DNA of 64,000 nucleotides from Porites lutea (Eukaryota > Cnidaria > Anthozoa > Scleractinia > Poritidae). A model generated the notes under the pieces. It was not told the DNA's origin. It saw only the letters and a program-made list of their open reading frames with translations, and searched no databases. A program made the position numbers and the translations under genes. Positions 1-10,057 of the stretch are shown in pieces. The stretch is taken from contig NC_133202.1 in the NCBI RefSeq assembly GCF_958299795.1, positions 36,250,438 through 36,314,437 on the forward strand, written 5' to 3'. How positions within the stretch are numbered: position 1 is the first letter of the stretch; the number at the start of each line of letters is the position of its first letter.

Positions 1-300
1 ACGTAAATTTTACTTGCGAACTCACGTTAGTAAAAATTACACGACTGTTGGAAACCCACCTTAAGTCGTTGTTACACTATTTGTGATAGAATTACTGATA
101 TTTCACATTTTAACTCTCTGAGCACGAGAACCGAACGTCCCACGACGGGGAAAGCTATGAGAGCCTGTAGTATCGTTAATTTACTCGAAAATACGTCGTC
201 CTCGATGAAACACGCAAATGGAAGGATTTCAACTTTGTAACCTGCACAGATCGTTCGGTATTGACCGATCTGCTGTGTTACTCAGGATTAAGTGATTCAA

Positions 301-747
301 AAGGGTCTCAATGGGGTGGTCAGCTTTGACGGCTGACTGTAATTTTTTTTCCAATTTTGACGATTGACGCTTATTACGGGGAAACTAACGCCGAAAATCC
401 AAATGTTAAAGTACATATTAACTGTACTTCTGTTTAAATTAATATCAACAATTGTGTTTTGGAGGTTGTCTTGGCCTTTCACTTGTAAAATCTCGAAATA
501 TGTTAGAAAGGTCTTGTAAAGCCTCGAAAGAGTGTTTTTGAGAACAGGGAACTAGTTTTTTCAGTTTAAGGAGCCAGAATCCCGTGAAAATCCTCTGAAA
601 CAGTGAGATCTGAAATACCACGAAACTTTTTGACGGTTAATCTTAATCTGCATTTTTGACCGTTGACGATAAAAAAAAACTTTTCTGAAGGTTAACGGTA
701 GATATTAGGCCGTTTGACGGCTGACGGTTAACCCCATTGAGACCCTT
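301..747. repeat. TIR DNA element (MITE), GGGTCTCAATGGGGT family, copy 1
   Basis: Both ends carry the inverted motif AGGGTCTCAATGGGGT, followed inward by several (TT)GACGG(C/T)TGACGGT units. A second, shorter copy lies at 11408-11695. There is no coding capacity. It sits in intron 3 of the minus-strand P4HTM-like gene 1, with its right end about ten bases inside the intron from the exon-3 donor. Superfamily unknown; flanks suggest a short target duplication that I cannot fix with confidence. Confidence 0.8.
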
Positions 748-759
748 TTTCAATAGTAC

Positions 760-2823
760 CTTTAACTTCCTTCCTGTGTTTTTCCTGATATTCATCAGTA
801 TGCATTATGCTGCCTTCGAGGCCAAACATTTCAGCTAGCTCGATAATGTGATCACATTCTTCATCACTTAGAAAATCGGGCAGCTCTGAAAACATGAAGT
901 AAAGGGTGATATTAAATTTAAACAACAAAACAACAATAGCAAAGCGATGAAGTAAGTTTTGTTTAAAGAATGACAAGCTGATTTTGTTGCACAGGTAATT
1001 AGAAGAATACACATCCTTATTGCCGCCTCGTACTGGCCAGAATGTTGTGAAAGGTTTTGTAGACATTTGACCAAATTTTAGCTGGCCTTATCTTCATGAC
1101 CTTATTGCGCCCTGATCTAAGACATCCTGGGGCTCGGGAGGAAATAGTTAGCTTCTGAGTGCACATGGTGAAGAGTGATCACGACACTGGAAGCTGTTAG
1201 GCACCACACAACTGGCAAAGATAATGACGCTTTCCACTTTCCACCCATGCTCCATAAGCTGTGCAGCGAGTTTTTTTTTAGAAAGGCCGGCAATGGGGAG
1301 GCTAATAAAGTGGAATGAAGAAAAGCTTATCAGTAACAATGAATATTACGCAGAAATCAAAAAAGTCTCACCAAAAATTGCTGGTTTAGATGCCAATGTT
1401 ATCATCTTGAATTTTTCTCCAGGTTCTAGCTCTAACTCTCTCACGTGACCTTTCTGACAAACAACTCAAAAGAATCATTACCTATCCATGGCATCCAGTG
1501 TAGCTTCAAATTCGCGATTTCGTTGGCCTGCCGCACAATCAGGGTCTGGAAGGACGATTGTTGGGGGGAGGGGGAGTTCTGATCCCGCATTCCCGCTCAT
1601 TTTTCACGACAATCCCGCATTCCGAACTTTTGTCATCTCCGATCCCGAATGTCGTTTCCTTTATCAATGGCCGTTTTCGCACTAGAGACTAGAGACGGAT
1701 AATCCATGTTCAAAATCCGTCAGAAATTGACGGAAAAACAGATGGATAAAGTCAGGTGGATTGTCCATCCAGAATTAAGACCGGTTCGTTTTCAAATTAA
1801 GACATATTATCTGTCTGACGCGAATTGTCCAACAGATAACCCGTCTCAGGCGGATAATCCATCTCTAGTGTGAATACGGCAATCACCACTTCCAGAGTAG
1901 CGGTCAAATCTCTATATATCCCGTATCCCGACAAGAAATTTTGCGAATTTTCCATATCCTGCACTATATTTCGGTCAAATCCCGGATCCCGACAATACCC
2001 TTTCAGACCCTGCACAATGAAACATGTAATACGACAGAATCTAACAGGGTTACCACCGAGTTAAGATGTTTTGCATCGTCACTGCTGGAGACAGAGTGCA
2101 TGAGAGTGAAACCTGGCAGTACAAGACTAGTAGCCTGTAGCCTGCCGTTAAGACTGTGGCTGAAAGGATGAAAATTAAGGGGCGTAAAGCAGTATATTCC
2201 TGTACCACATACCCAATTAATAAACCTTTCACTTGCATAGTCAACTATGGAGGCATTTCATTCTGGCTAAGATTAGAGTCTTGGGAATTGTTGTGAGTGA
2301 AAGCCTATGGAAAAATTATTTATTAAATAAAGTTTTTCAGTTATACTTTCACAGGCTTTGGTCTATTTTATTTTTCAGAATTACTTTTAAATTAAATGGA
2401 AGTTTGTCACTTTTAGGACGAGTGGAAAAAGACCCTGACAGCCTTCACGCAGCCATTTTGCTTTGTGTGTGCGATGCTGTGTCACCCGCGAGGAAACCCG
2501 AATCGCGGGTCGGTTGGATCTCCTTGGGGGACACACTTTCCCATGAGCTGTTGAGCTAAGTTTTACTCACAATCATGTGGGTAAAATAATGAGATAAACA
2601 TAATCTAATGTTTGATCTTTGTACAAAGGAAATAAAATACCTTCACTGGTTCCCATCTGAAAAGTCTTTGTTGATCATCTTTGACTATGCATGGTCCTTG
2701 ATCTCCTTTTCTTGAGCAAACGCCATTTTCACAGGACATATTGACTTTAACGCTAACATAATTACCACGGACAAGTCCAAAAAACACTAATGAAATAAGT
2801 ATAGAACCTAAAAGAAGTGTCAT
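760..2823 (-). CDS. P4HTM-like prolyl 4-hydroxylase, gene 1 (N-terminal part; continues left of window)
   Basis: Fe(II)/2-oxoglutarate prolyl 4-hydroxylase of the P4H-TM type; only the N-terminal part is in the window. Exons on the minus strand: 2641-2823 (Met start, hydrophobic stretch LLLGSILISLVFFGLV, then a Cys pair and GPC), 1372-1453 (KGHVRELELEP, KPAIF) and 760-885 (ELPDFLSDEECDHIIELAE, then TDEYQEKHRKEVK). Donors and acceptors are canonical and exon phases match genes A-D (0, 1, 1). The FLSDEEC(D)xII block is typical of the animal P4HTM N-terminal region. Of the five copies this one, with GHVRELxLxP and TDEYQE, looks closest to vertebrate P4HTM as I remember it, so it may be the conserved orthologue and the others derived; that is inference. 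EF-hand and catalytic exons would lie left of base 1; bases 1-300 show no exon. A MITE sits just beyond the exon-3 donor, so proper splicing needs RNA support. Confidence 0.82.
1570..2012. repeat. nested repeats in intron 1 of gene 1
   Basis: An outer repeat made of ATCCCG(A/C)/TCCCGCATTCC-type units (about 1570-1668 and 1885-2012) is interrupted by an inner TIR element at about 1670-1880. The inner element's ends read GCCGTTTTCGCACTAGAG and, in reverse, GCCGTATTCACACTAGAG, and both ends carry GGAT(A)ATCC-like sub-repeats. No coding potential. Confidence 0.6.
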
Positions 2824-5355
2824 ACTAAAAGAAGTATGAATTGGGATTAAGTCCAGTGAACATTGGCGATGTAATTTTCCTTTTGAGCGGTTCTATGTTG
2901 TGAACGCGTTTCTTATTAATTATTTATTTGCTGGTTCGATGCACGTGCAAATTATCAAAACGTAAATTCTCCTAATTGTTTTCCATGGTGCACCTGACGG
3001 TTCTTTCGAGAATTAAAGGAACTGTCAAGTTAACTGATTAAATCGCCTGTTCTCATCACCTGTCCACCTGATAGGGTATACTGTAGTTGTAAAGAGAAAT
3101 TAAAGGCTGTGGAAAACAAAAACCCGTGCGGAAAAGGAAAGCAACATAGCTCTTTTGAAACCTTACAATTATATTTAACTGTTGTTGTCTTTAATTTTAA
3201 TTGTTTCTCAAATAGAAATTATAGGATAATTATCTCGAAAGCAATTCTCGATATATTAAAAGGTTGGTTAATAGTTTCACTGAGTTCCGACGTTGTTTGG
3301 CCCACCAGCTAGTACCAGTTTGAAGATGATAATTAAATATTACCTTGATTCAATGTCTTTAGTGATAAAAACTATGCTTTTCTTTCCATAAAAAGAGAAA
3401 AAAAGTTTTTGCATTTAATATATGTAAAACGATTCTGTCTCGGACGCAAATACAACGAATACCTTCTTGAGAAGATATTTCTACTGAACATACTCGACAA
3501 AAATTTATCCAACAATTCAGTTTGTATTTTTATTACTATTTACTTTTTGCTTTTTTGTTCTTGGTAAGAAACTTTAAAAGATCCTTTGATAAATTAAAAT
3601 AATATTAATCGAGTTTAATCGTTTCCATAAAGTATAGCAAACGTCTCCTTTGTTTGATCTGGTATCCCCTGTATTTAGACATTTTCCCAAAGAACACCTT
3701 TTTTGAATTAAATTATGATTTAGGCCTTAAAACTGGAGCAATGGTTTAAACTTCTGAAAACACATTTTAATGTAGTTTAATTTTAAATGTATCAGCGCTT
3801 TATATCTCAGTATAACTAAAGTATGTAGGAACTCCGTGGGCTCCATACAATGGAAGCAGTGAGTAGATAAATATAATTTTAATATTCTCGAAGAGCCGTG
3901 CATGATTCAGGATCCATTAAACATCTTAGCATCGTAATGATCAAACAATATGAATATGACACCGTTTTTCAAAGATTCCTGCTGAGCCTTTGCAATCAAA
4001 CAAGGTATGACTGTATTAGTGTCATTGAATTTAAATTAGTTGAAAACGAGACAAACAAATATTCAAGGACGAAATCATGGAGATCAAGAGAGATTGATAA
4101 ACATAAAAATATGCCCGGCGGGTAAAACACGTTTTCGCAAATATCTTCGTTAGAATTTATATCGCTGCAGACTAGATGTTAGAGGCAATTTCAAGGTAGG
4201 CCACTGAGCTGGCGCGCGGATGCAACTATTTCCGCCCCCTTTTGACCACTGGGCTTTGAAGTTCTGGATTCGTTTTTTCTAGACAAGGATTATAATTTTC
4301 ATGTCACTGATCCGAAAGATTACAAAGCTCCTCAGCGTGAAATCATCATACTTTTTATTCTAAACCTTACAGGAAGATCATGAACATACGGTATACACAA
4401 GATTCAGCTCTATACTCAGAATAAGGCCGGGCGTAATCACGAAATTACAATCAAAATTTAAGAATCTGAAAGTAAGTTTGCCATCCCCTGAATCTTCACA
4501 CACAAATACAGGAACGTTGTTTGTTACTTTATCATTGAAAGAATTTTTTATAAATGCTGCAAGGACGGTCCGTTTATTCGGTCAGCAGATCAACTGAACT
4601 CGCCTTTAAACTCCCGTTATGAAAAAGAACGAAGCATAACACTTTTTAATGGCAGTAAAAGAAGCATGACCTAACTTCTAATGGTTTTAAATTGTACTTC
4701 AATGTTCTATCGCCTTGTTTGTGTTGTCACAGCTTCTCTAACCAGGATGACAACTATAAAATGGATGGATTAAATTGAGTTTTATTTAATTTCCTGAATG
4801 AATTTGCAGGAGTTCACAAGAGGGTACGGTCTCCTACTGAAACATATATTCTTAAAGTTAAATATGCTGTTAAAACGTACGGGGCTTAATATGCAATGAA
4901 AACATATTTGAACTTAGTGCAGCTTCTAAAAATATATCCGTGGCACACTAGATCTACTCATAGTCATGTAAAGTAAATACGTATAGCTCTAAATATTATT
5001 TAATTATTAATTGCGTTAGGTCTCCTTTTTCTAAAGGTGATCTTTTCTTTTCGTCACTGATGAACATTTCCCTGCTTGGCGCCGTAGTTAAGGTTGATCT
5101 TTGCAAAGCAGAAAGCATTTAATTAAGGACACATTATTCAGAGGTCGTTAGTTTCCCCTGAATTCACCTGCGACTCGCAGCATGCACGACGGCATTTCCT
5201 TTAAATTTCCGTACGCCGTAAACAGAAAAGAGAATTTGCATCATTCGCAGCCAGAACGACAGAGCGGGTTCCCCATTCAAGCTTTTTGAGTCAACATTTC
5301 GCACTGGCTGCGTATACAAATCGCCGGGGATAAAGAAATATTGCTAGAAGCCTAA
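2824..5355. other. intergenic, AT-rich, no gene seen
   Basis: Spacer between the 5' end of gene 1 (minus) and the GPCR gene (plus). It must hold the promoters of both, since they are divergent. I see no convincing ORF, TATA box or repeat with recognisable ends. Confidence 0.5.
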
Positions 5356-6342
5356 ATGGCGACCCACAACAATTCAAGTGATCTTTCGAACGACACCTCA
5401 TTGCCAGTCGAAAGAATACTTGAAACCATTCTGCTCTTTGGAATCGCTGTATTTGCCATCGTGAGCAACGGTCTTCTTCTATATGTCATTTGCTCAAAGA
5501 GAAATCTCCACAACCTCCGCAATGCGTTCGTCGCTAACCTCGCCGCAGCAGATCTACTCTTAGCCGCAACAGATATAATTTATCAAGCGATCGAAAGAAT
5601 TGTGATAGATTTCAAACCGCCTCATGCATCTCTATGTTATATCATTTTGTTGACTGGAGTATTATTTGGCGCCGCTTCAGTCTTCAACCTCACAGCAATG
5701 AATATGGTACGTTACATCTCCATTTGTTATCCACTTCATTTTAGTCATTACCTCACGCCTCGCCGTTCCGCAGCTATTGTCGCGTTTGTCTGGATAGCGG
5801 CGTTTTGTCTCGCTTTCCCGCCTCTTATTTGGCGCCCAGATGGAGTCGTCTGTTCCACAACCAAACCCTCCGGTGAGCACTTTGTGAGCGAAGTTATTTA
5901 CATGAGTTCAGAGTGGCTATTTTGGTTCTTCATTCCTGCGATCCTTATTTTCTTTTCGTATTACCGAATCTACGCTGTCGCTAGAAGTCATGCGAGAAAA
6001 ATTTCTGCTTTGGAAGTTGTACAGAGCAGAGAGATGCCCGCAGGATCAGACAGAGCGAACTCGCTAAGGGAGAAAAAGGCTGGGCGAATGGTAACAATTC
6101 TTTTTGGATTTTGGGTTCTTTGTTGGATGCCGTTTTTTATCGTGCTGACCATAAGTAAATTTAAGTCCCACGTTCCTGCTATTTTGATGCGCTTGTTCCT
6201 TTGTCTAATGTTTGCCAACTCCGCCATAAATCCTATTGTTTTGACCTGGTATAATCGTGAACTGAAAGAAGCCATCAAAAAGGTATTGTGCTATAAGAAG
6301 CAGCGCCATTCGATGGCTACGGGGAAAACAACTTCAGTTTGA
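5356..6342 (+). CDS. class-A (rhodopsin-like) GPCR, intronless, orphan
   Basis: A 328-aa seven-helix receptor in one exon, as is usual for cnidarian GPCR expansions. The N-terminus has NxS/T sites (N6, N12) and no signal peptide. Helix marks: SNG with N38 (position 1.50), LAAAD with D66 (2.50), C94 at the top of TM3 and C166 in the second extracellular loop for the conserved disulphide, W146 in TM4, CWMP (256-259) in TM6, and NP (292-293) in TM7. Two activation motifs are degraded: TM3 ends in VRY (118-120) instead of DRY, and TM7 reads NPIVL instead of NPxxY. The C-terminal tail is short and basic (KKVLCYKKQRH) with a cysteine that could be palmitoylated. It resembles the broad amine/melatonin/adenosine-like group; I cannot name a ligand. 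The start Met has an A at -3 and precedes an ordinary short extracellular N-terminus. It would act at the plasma membrane. Confidence 0.93.
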   Translation: MATHNNSSDLSNDTSLPVERILETILLFGIAVFAIVSNGLLLYVICSKRNLHNLRNAFVANLAAADLLLAATDIIYQAIERIVIDFKPPHASLCYIILLTGVLFGAASVFNLTAMNMVRYISICYPLHFSHYLTPRRSAAIVAFVWIAAFCLAFPPLIWRPDGVVCSTTKPSGEHFVSEVIYMSSEWLFWFFIPAILIFFSYYRIYAVARSHARKISALEVVQSREMPAGSDRANSLREKKAGRMVTILFGFWVLCWMPFFIVLTISKFKSHVPAILMRLFLCLMFANSAINPIVLTWYNRELKEAIKKVLCYKKQRHSMATGKTTSV

Positions 6343-8626
6343 ACGGATTACCGTGCAGATTGAATTATAAAGTGCATTCTAGTCGTTGCCATTTAACTGT
6401 CGATTGACCAATTGGCGTTGACTTCCTTGATCTTAGAAGAGCTACAGGCTTCTGCATCTTGACCATTTCTTGTTTTTGGCTTTACCCATGCGATTTCAAT
6501 CCAATACGTTAAGTTCCACCAACTCGCCATCCTTAACCCCATTTATATTTCATTTTTACCTCCTCGGTGTTTCGCTGTCATTTAAAAACTAATAATAAAG
6601 TCATATAAAAGACTAATTCAAAAGTTACCATCAGTTTTGTGATAATTAACTAATGAGTCAAAATGTGGGAAAGAGCCCCTTCAACTAATGAATTGGGCCA
6701 AATTTTTCTAAGTTTTCGCTGGTCCTTTTTGCGGACAGAATAACAATTTTTTTCCATACATTCCAATTTCTTTCCACTAACTTGCAAGAAACTAAATCCT
6801 CTCCTTATTAGTTAAAGCTTCAAAAAACTTCTTTTAGCTGCACGGTAACATTGAGAACGCTTTTTTATATATATATTATACTCATTACAAGAACATATTA
6901 AATGACAATTTAAAGCGAGAAATTGACGGTTAGTACCTTTTAAACCCCTTACCGGGAATAACAAAAACAGCAAAACAAAAAAGAAATTAGTTTGTAGGAG
7001 ACCGTTAATTATTACTGGAGTTATTTCTTAGCAGGATGTTGACTTCTCGCCTGGCCGCAAAATGAAGCTATTCCACTTCCTCAGGAAAGCAATTATGTAT
7101 TTCCCTTTGGCTCTAGCATTGACCAATTAATGATGAACTGCTTGTTAGCAAATCCACCGGGAGGCTCTACTTCCTCAATTAAACGCAAACAGGGAGGAAA
7201 TTTTCCATTGCTTACATATGATAGTAAAGCCATAGTAGAGGAGTTTCCTGAAATTTTTTGCGATGCATGTGAGGGCCACCTTTTCTGTTTGGTACCCTGA
7301 TTGATCCTATTTACCTATCTAATTTCATCACAATTCATCTTTAATTATACTGTTTTTATTTCATTATCATACCCGTGTTAATGAATATATACATATATTT
7401 TTTTCAATCTTCTTGGCCGATCCAGCGGGAAGCAAGGAAGGGGGGCTGAGGAGTGATGCCACAAAGATAAATTTTCCCTGGTATATTATTAATAGTTCTT
7501 ATAGTCTCGATCACCCGTTTTAAAATGTGTTCAAGTGACTGAGACGATTACTGATTTGTCTCTGATTTGACCATCTTAAATCTATACTTTTAGAAAATAT
7601 TCTTGCTCTTATTCCTCGAAGAACAAGCAGGTGATTGACAAAGACTGTGCGTCTCAGATCTAGGCCTCTTCATTGATCGCGGAAACGATTATCCAGGTCC
7701 TCCTCTAAGTATACCGTCCAGCAATCAGTCATACGTCGACAAAAAAGTCATGCGCCGAATACACGTCCCGCGTAACTAAGGGTTCTTACCAAAAGTCATA
7801 ACTAGCTCGGATAGTCCTGATTAATATTAGAATTCTCTCTACGACATAGACTGAACTGGCTAGCCTGCCAGTTCTGACAATTGTGGGTATATCAAGCGCT
7901 ATGAGTTAAATTGATATTTAAGTTGCCTTCCTGCAAAATATCATTACATAACTATATGATTTTGTAATAGAGCCGAACAGAAAATTGTAAGAATTAATTA
8001 TTATAGTTAATGCAATAAACCAAAACTTGGTTTCCCCGCCTTACTTTCTTCCTCTTGTATTAAAAAATTGTCAAATCATGGGTTCTAGATCTTAACCGAA
8101 ACCCCGTTTTGAAAGAGAAAAAAAGATTGGCCTGACTTATACGTCTACAAAAGGCCTAGGAAGTGTCTCTAGGAAGGATGTTCTGAGCCTTCCAAGGTTA
8201 AGACACTGACTTTAAATATTGTTTAGACTGTTTTTTGAATAGACTGTTGAAGGGATTAGATGTACAATAGCTTCGGGTAGCCACACTGGCCGCTGAATCT
8301 CACGTTCATGAAAAGCAGGGTGTGTGTAAGGAGGTGGAAGGTTATATCAGGGCGGGCTGGTTATATTATCAAAACTAATGCGTGATAGATTACAACGTAC
8401 TGCAAATAAATTGAGTTTAGGAGAGAAGTTTGTGATAGTATGCCGTTACGGTTCCGCCCAGCCAAAACGTGTGCTAGTGCAAAAAATAACACAAAACGGA
8501 CAATAGAAGAGTTATTAGCCAATCAGTAAGGAATGATGATTTTTTCTGAAGCAATCAGGAACAGTCTCCTGTGACATGTATTGTCTTGGAAATAATCAGT
8601 CTAGAGTAGCTGTTGTTTTAGGGTAT
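6343..8626. other. 3' flank of GPCR and intergenic, no gene seen
   Basis: AT-rich spacer. Apart from the candidate poly(A) signal near 6594, no coding region, RNA gene or repeat with clear ends is recognised. Confidence 0.45.
6594..6599 (+). terminator. candidate poly(A) signal of the GPCR gene
   Basis: AATAAA about 250 bases after the GPCR stop codon, on the coding strand. Position is plausible for a short 3' UTR, but a hexamer alone is weak evidence in AT-rich DNA. Confidence 0.4.
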
Positions 8627-8686
8627 GTTCATACTATACCGATAGCCTTTCGTGGCGTCACGAAAGGCTATCGGCATAGTATGAAC
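8627..8686. repeat. short near-perfect hairpin (fold-back element)
   Basis: Two 28-base arms (GTTCATACTATACCGATAGC... and its complement ...GGCATAGTATGAAC) surround a centre of a few bases (GGCGT). Only one position differs between arms. Likely a fold-back MITE or its remnant. Confidence 0.7.
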
Positions 8687-8739
8687 GGCAACGCAGGCCC
8701 GGGGCGGCACAAGTCGTTCACTGACACATCAAACATATT

Positions 8740-8917
8740 AGGGCCATTTATACGAGGAAAAATAAGACGCGAACTGTACCATTTATACGAGCATGTCTTA
8801 CCTAATAAGACGCCTCTTAGCTAAGCCGCGTCTTATTTTAGACGAAATGTGCCGTTTATACGGAAAGTTCGCGTCTTATGTAAGACTCGTCTTATTTTTC
8901 CTCGTATAAATGGCCCT
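8740..8917. mobile_element. Harbinger-like MITE, AGGGCCATTTATACGAGG family, short copy
   Basis: Terminal inverted repeats of about 30 bases begin AGGGCCATTTATACGAGG at both ends and run into AAAAATAAGACGCG. ATT is duplicated on each side (8737-8739, 8918-8920), a 3-bp target duplication. The interior repeats AAGACGCG/CGCGTCTTA units. The longer relative at 32658-33361 has the same ends, the same ATT duplication and a Myb-like coding exon. The 3-bp duplication and that passenger point to PIF/Harbinger; the superfamily call is inference. Confidence 0.75.
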
Positions 8918-9036
8918 ATTGTGCCGACGCCGTTGGCCGAGAGGGTTTCGCGTACTAATTTCTAGTCCTCACCCCTGAGGAAAGCCTTATTCGTTTTACT
9001 CTTTGCGAGCGAACACTCCCTTTAACTGATAAGCGG

Positions 9037-9109
9037 GCCGGGTTAGCTCAGTCGGTAGATCATCAGACTTTTAATCTGAGGGTCATGGGTTCAAGTTCCA
9101 TATCGAGCG
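9037..9109 (+). pseudogene. degenerate tRNA-Lys (TTT) copy
   Basis: The D-arm, anticodon arm (CAGAC-TTTTAA-TCTG, anticodon TTT) and T-arm match the intact tRNA-Lys at 9343. However, the acceptor stem pairs GCCGGGT with ATCGAGC, leaving mismatches at two or more positions, and the D-stem has T for G (GATC where the intact copy has GAGC). Probably a decaying duplicate, though weak function cannot be excluded. Confidence 0.75.
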
Positions 9110-9342
9110 CAAATGTTTTCTTCTTCCTATCTTTAATTTTTTCGCTATTTCTTTTTGAGTTTAAATATGCCTGATTCATAAAATTTTCGTACCAATGGAT
9201 ATCTTCTATTGTTAACAATTGTTAATGCACACAATCCGCAAACAAATGTGAGAATGAACGACCGAAAAAATAATGAATTAGTTTGCTCTTTTTTTTTTTT
9301 GTATAGATGTCTTTAAACATGTGAAGTGACTTGCGGGAGTGA

Positions 9343-9415
9343 GCCCGGTTAGCTCAGTCGGTAGAGCATCAGACTTTTAATCTGAGGGTCATGGGTTCAA
9401 GTCCCATATCGGGCG
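9343..9415 (+). tRNA. tRNA-Lys, anticodon TTT
   Basis: A 73-nt cloverleaf: acceptor GCCCGGT pairs fully with ATCGGGC, D-arm GCTC...GAGC, anticodon stem CAGA/TCTG around loop CTTTTAA (anticodon TTT), T-arm ATGGG-TTCAAGT-CCCAT. No intron. Internal A box (TAGCTCAGTCGG) and B box (GGGTTCAAGTCC) supply the Pol III promoter. The downstream run TTACTTTTCTTATTTCTTTTG has a TTTT that could end transcription. It decodes AAA/AAG lysine codons. Confidence 0.95.
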
Positions 9416-10057
9416 CACTTACTTTTCTTATTTCTTTTGCTTCTTTATTATTTTGTGCTTTCGTTTTCGTTTTTAAGCATTTTTAAAGTTTTTTTTTGTT
9501 GTTTCCGTTGTGCGGCTTTTTAGTGTTTGATTTGTAACCGGCGGGGACGAGCGAAGAGACTGGAGAGAGTTTGGGGTTCCGGTTCATCTCCGTCGCAAAA
9601 CTCATGAGTATTGGCGCCATTACAATCACTTACTATCGCCTTTTTTATAGTTTTTAACAGAATCAGTGAATACTAATATAAAAAATTCAATTTGATAATG
9701 CTCATACTTAAAAAAAAAAGTGTAAAATAAAGACTATTTAAGGTAGGGTCACTAACTGACATACAAATCACGTACCGTTCGGCCCATATAAAGGAATCCA
9801 AGACAGTCCGGATTCCAGGATGACTGGAATTGTTTGTCAGGGGAACCTGAATTTCGGAATCCGGATTCCCTTTTCCATATAGTTTAATTAATTTGCAAGA
9901 TAAAAGAAAACCATGACAAGTGGAACAGGTACACGGAGCAAATCATTTGTTTCCTGTCATGATGAATTAATTATTCATGCCATATAATGAGGCTCTCAAG
10001 ACCATCATTAAAATTGCCTTTGGCGAATAAAGTATCCTCTGACAAGGATACAGCGAA
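9416..10057. other. spacer with a GGAATCC-type repeat fragment
   Basis: Between the tRNA and P4HTM-like gene A. Bases about 9788-9880 carry repeated GGAATCC/GGATTCC blocks related to those at 30800-30930 and 39030-39180. The rest holds only T-runs after the tRNA and AT-rich DNA. It should include gene A's promoter; no clear core element is seen. Confidence 0.45.

Noticed and set aside
1-300. search for exon 4 (EF-hand) of gene 1
   Set aside because: No DxDxDG-type loop or matching splice sites on the minus strand; the exon must lie outside the window.
728-759. extension of gene 1 exon 3 to the end of the open frame
   Set aside because: The last residues (GTIEKGSQWG) read into the MITE end. 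A GT donor at 759-758 gives the phase and length shared with the other paralogues.
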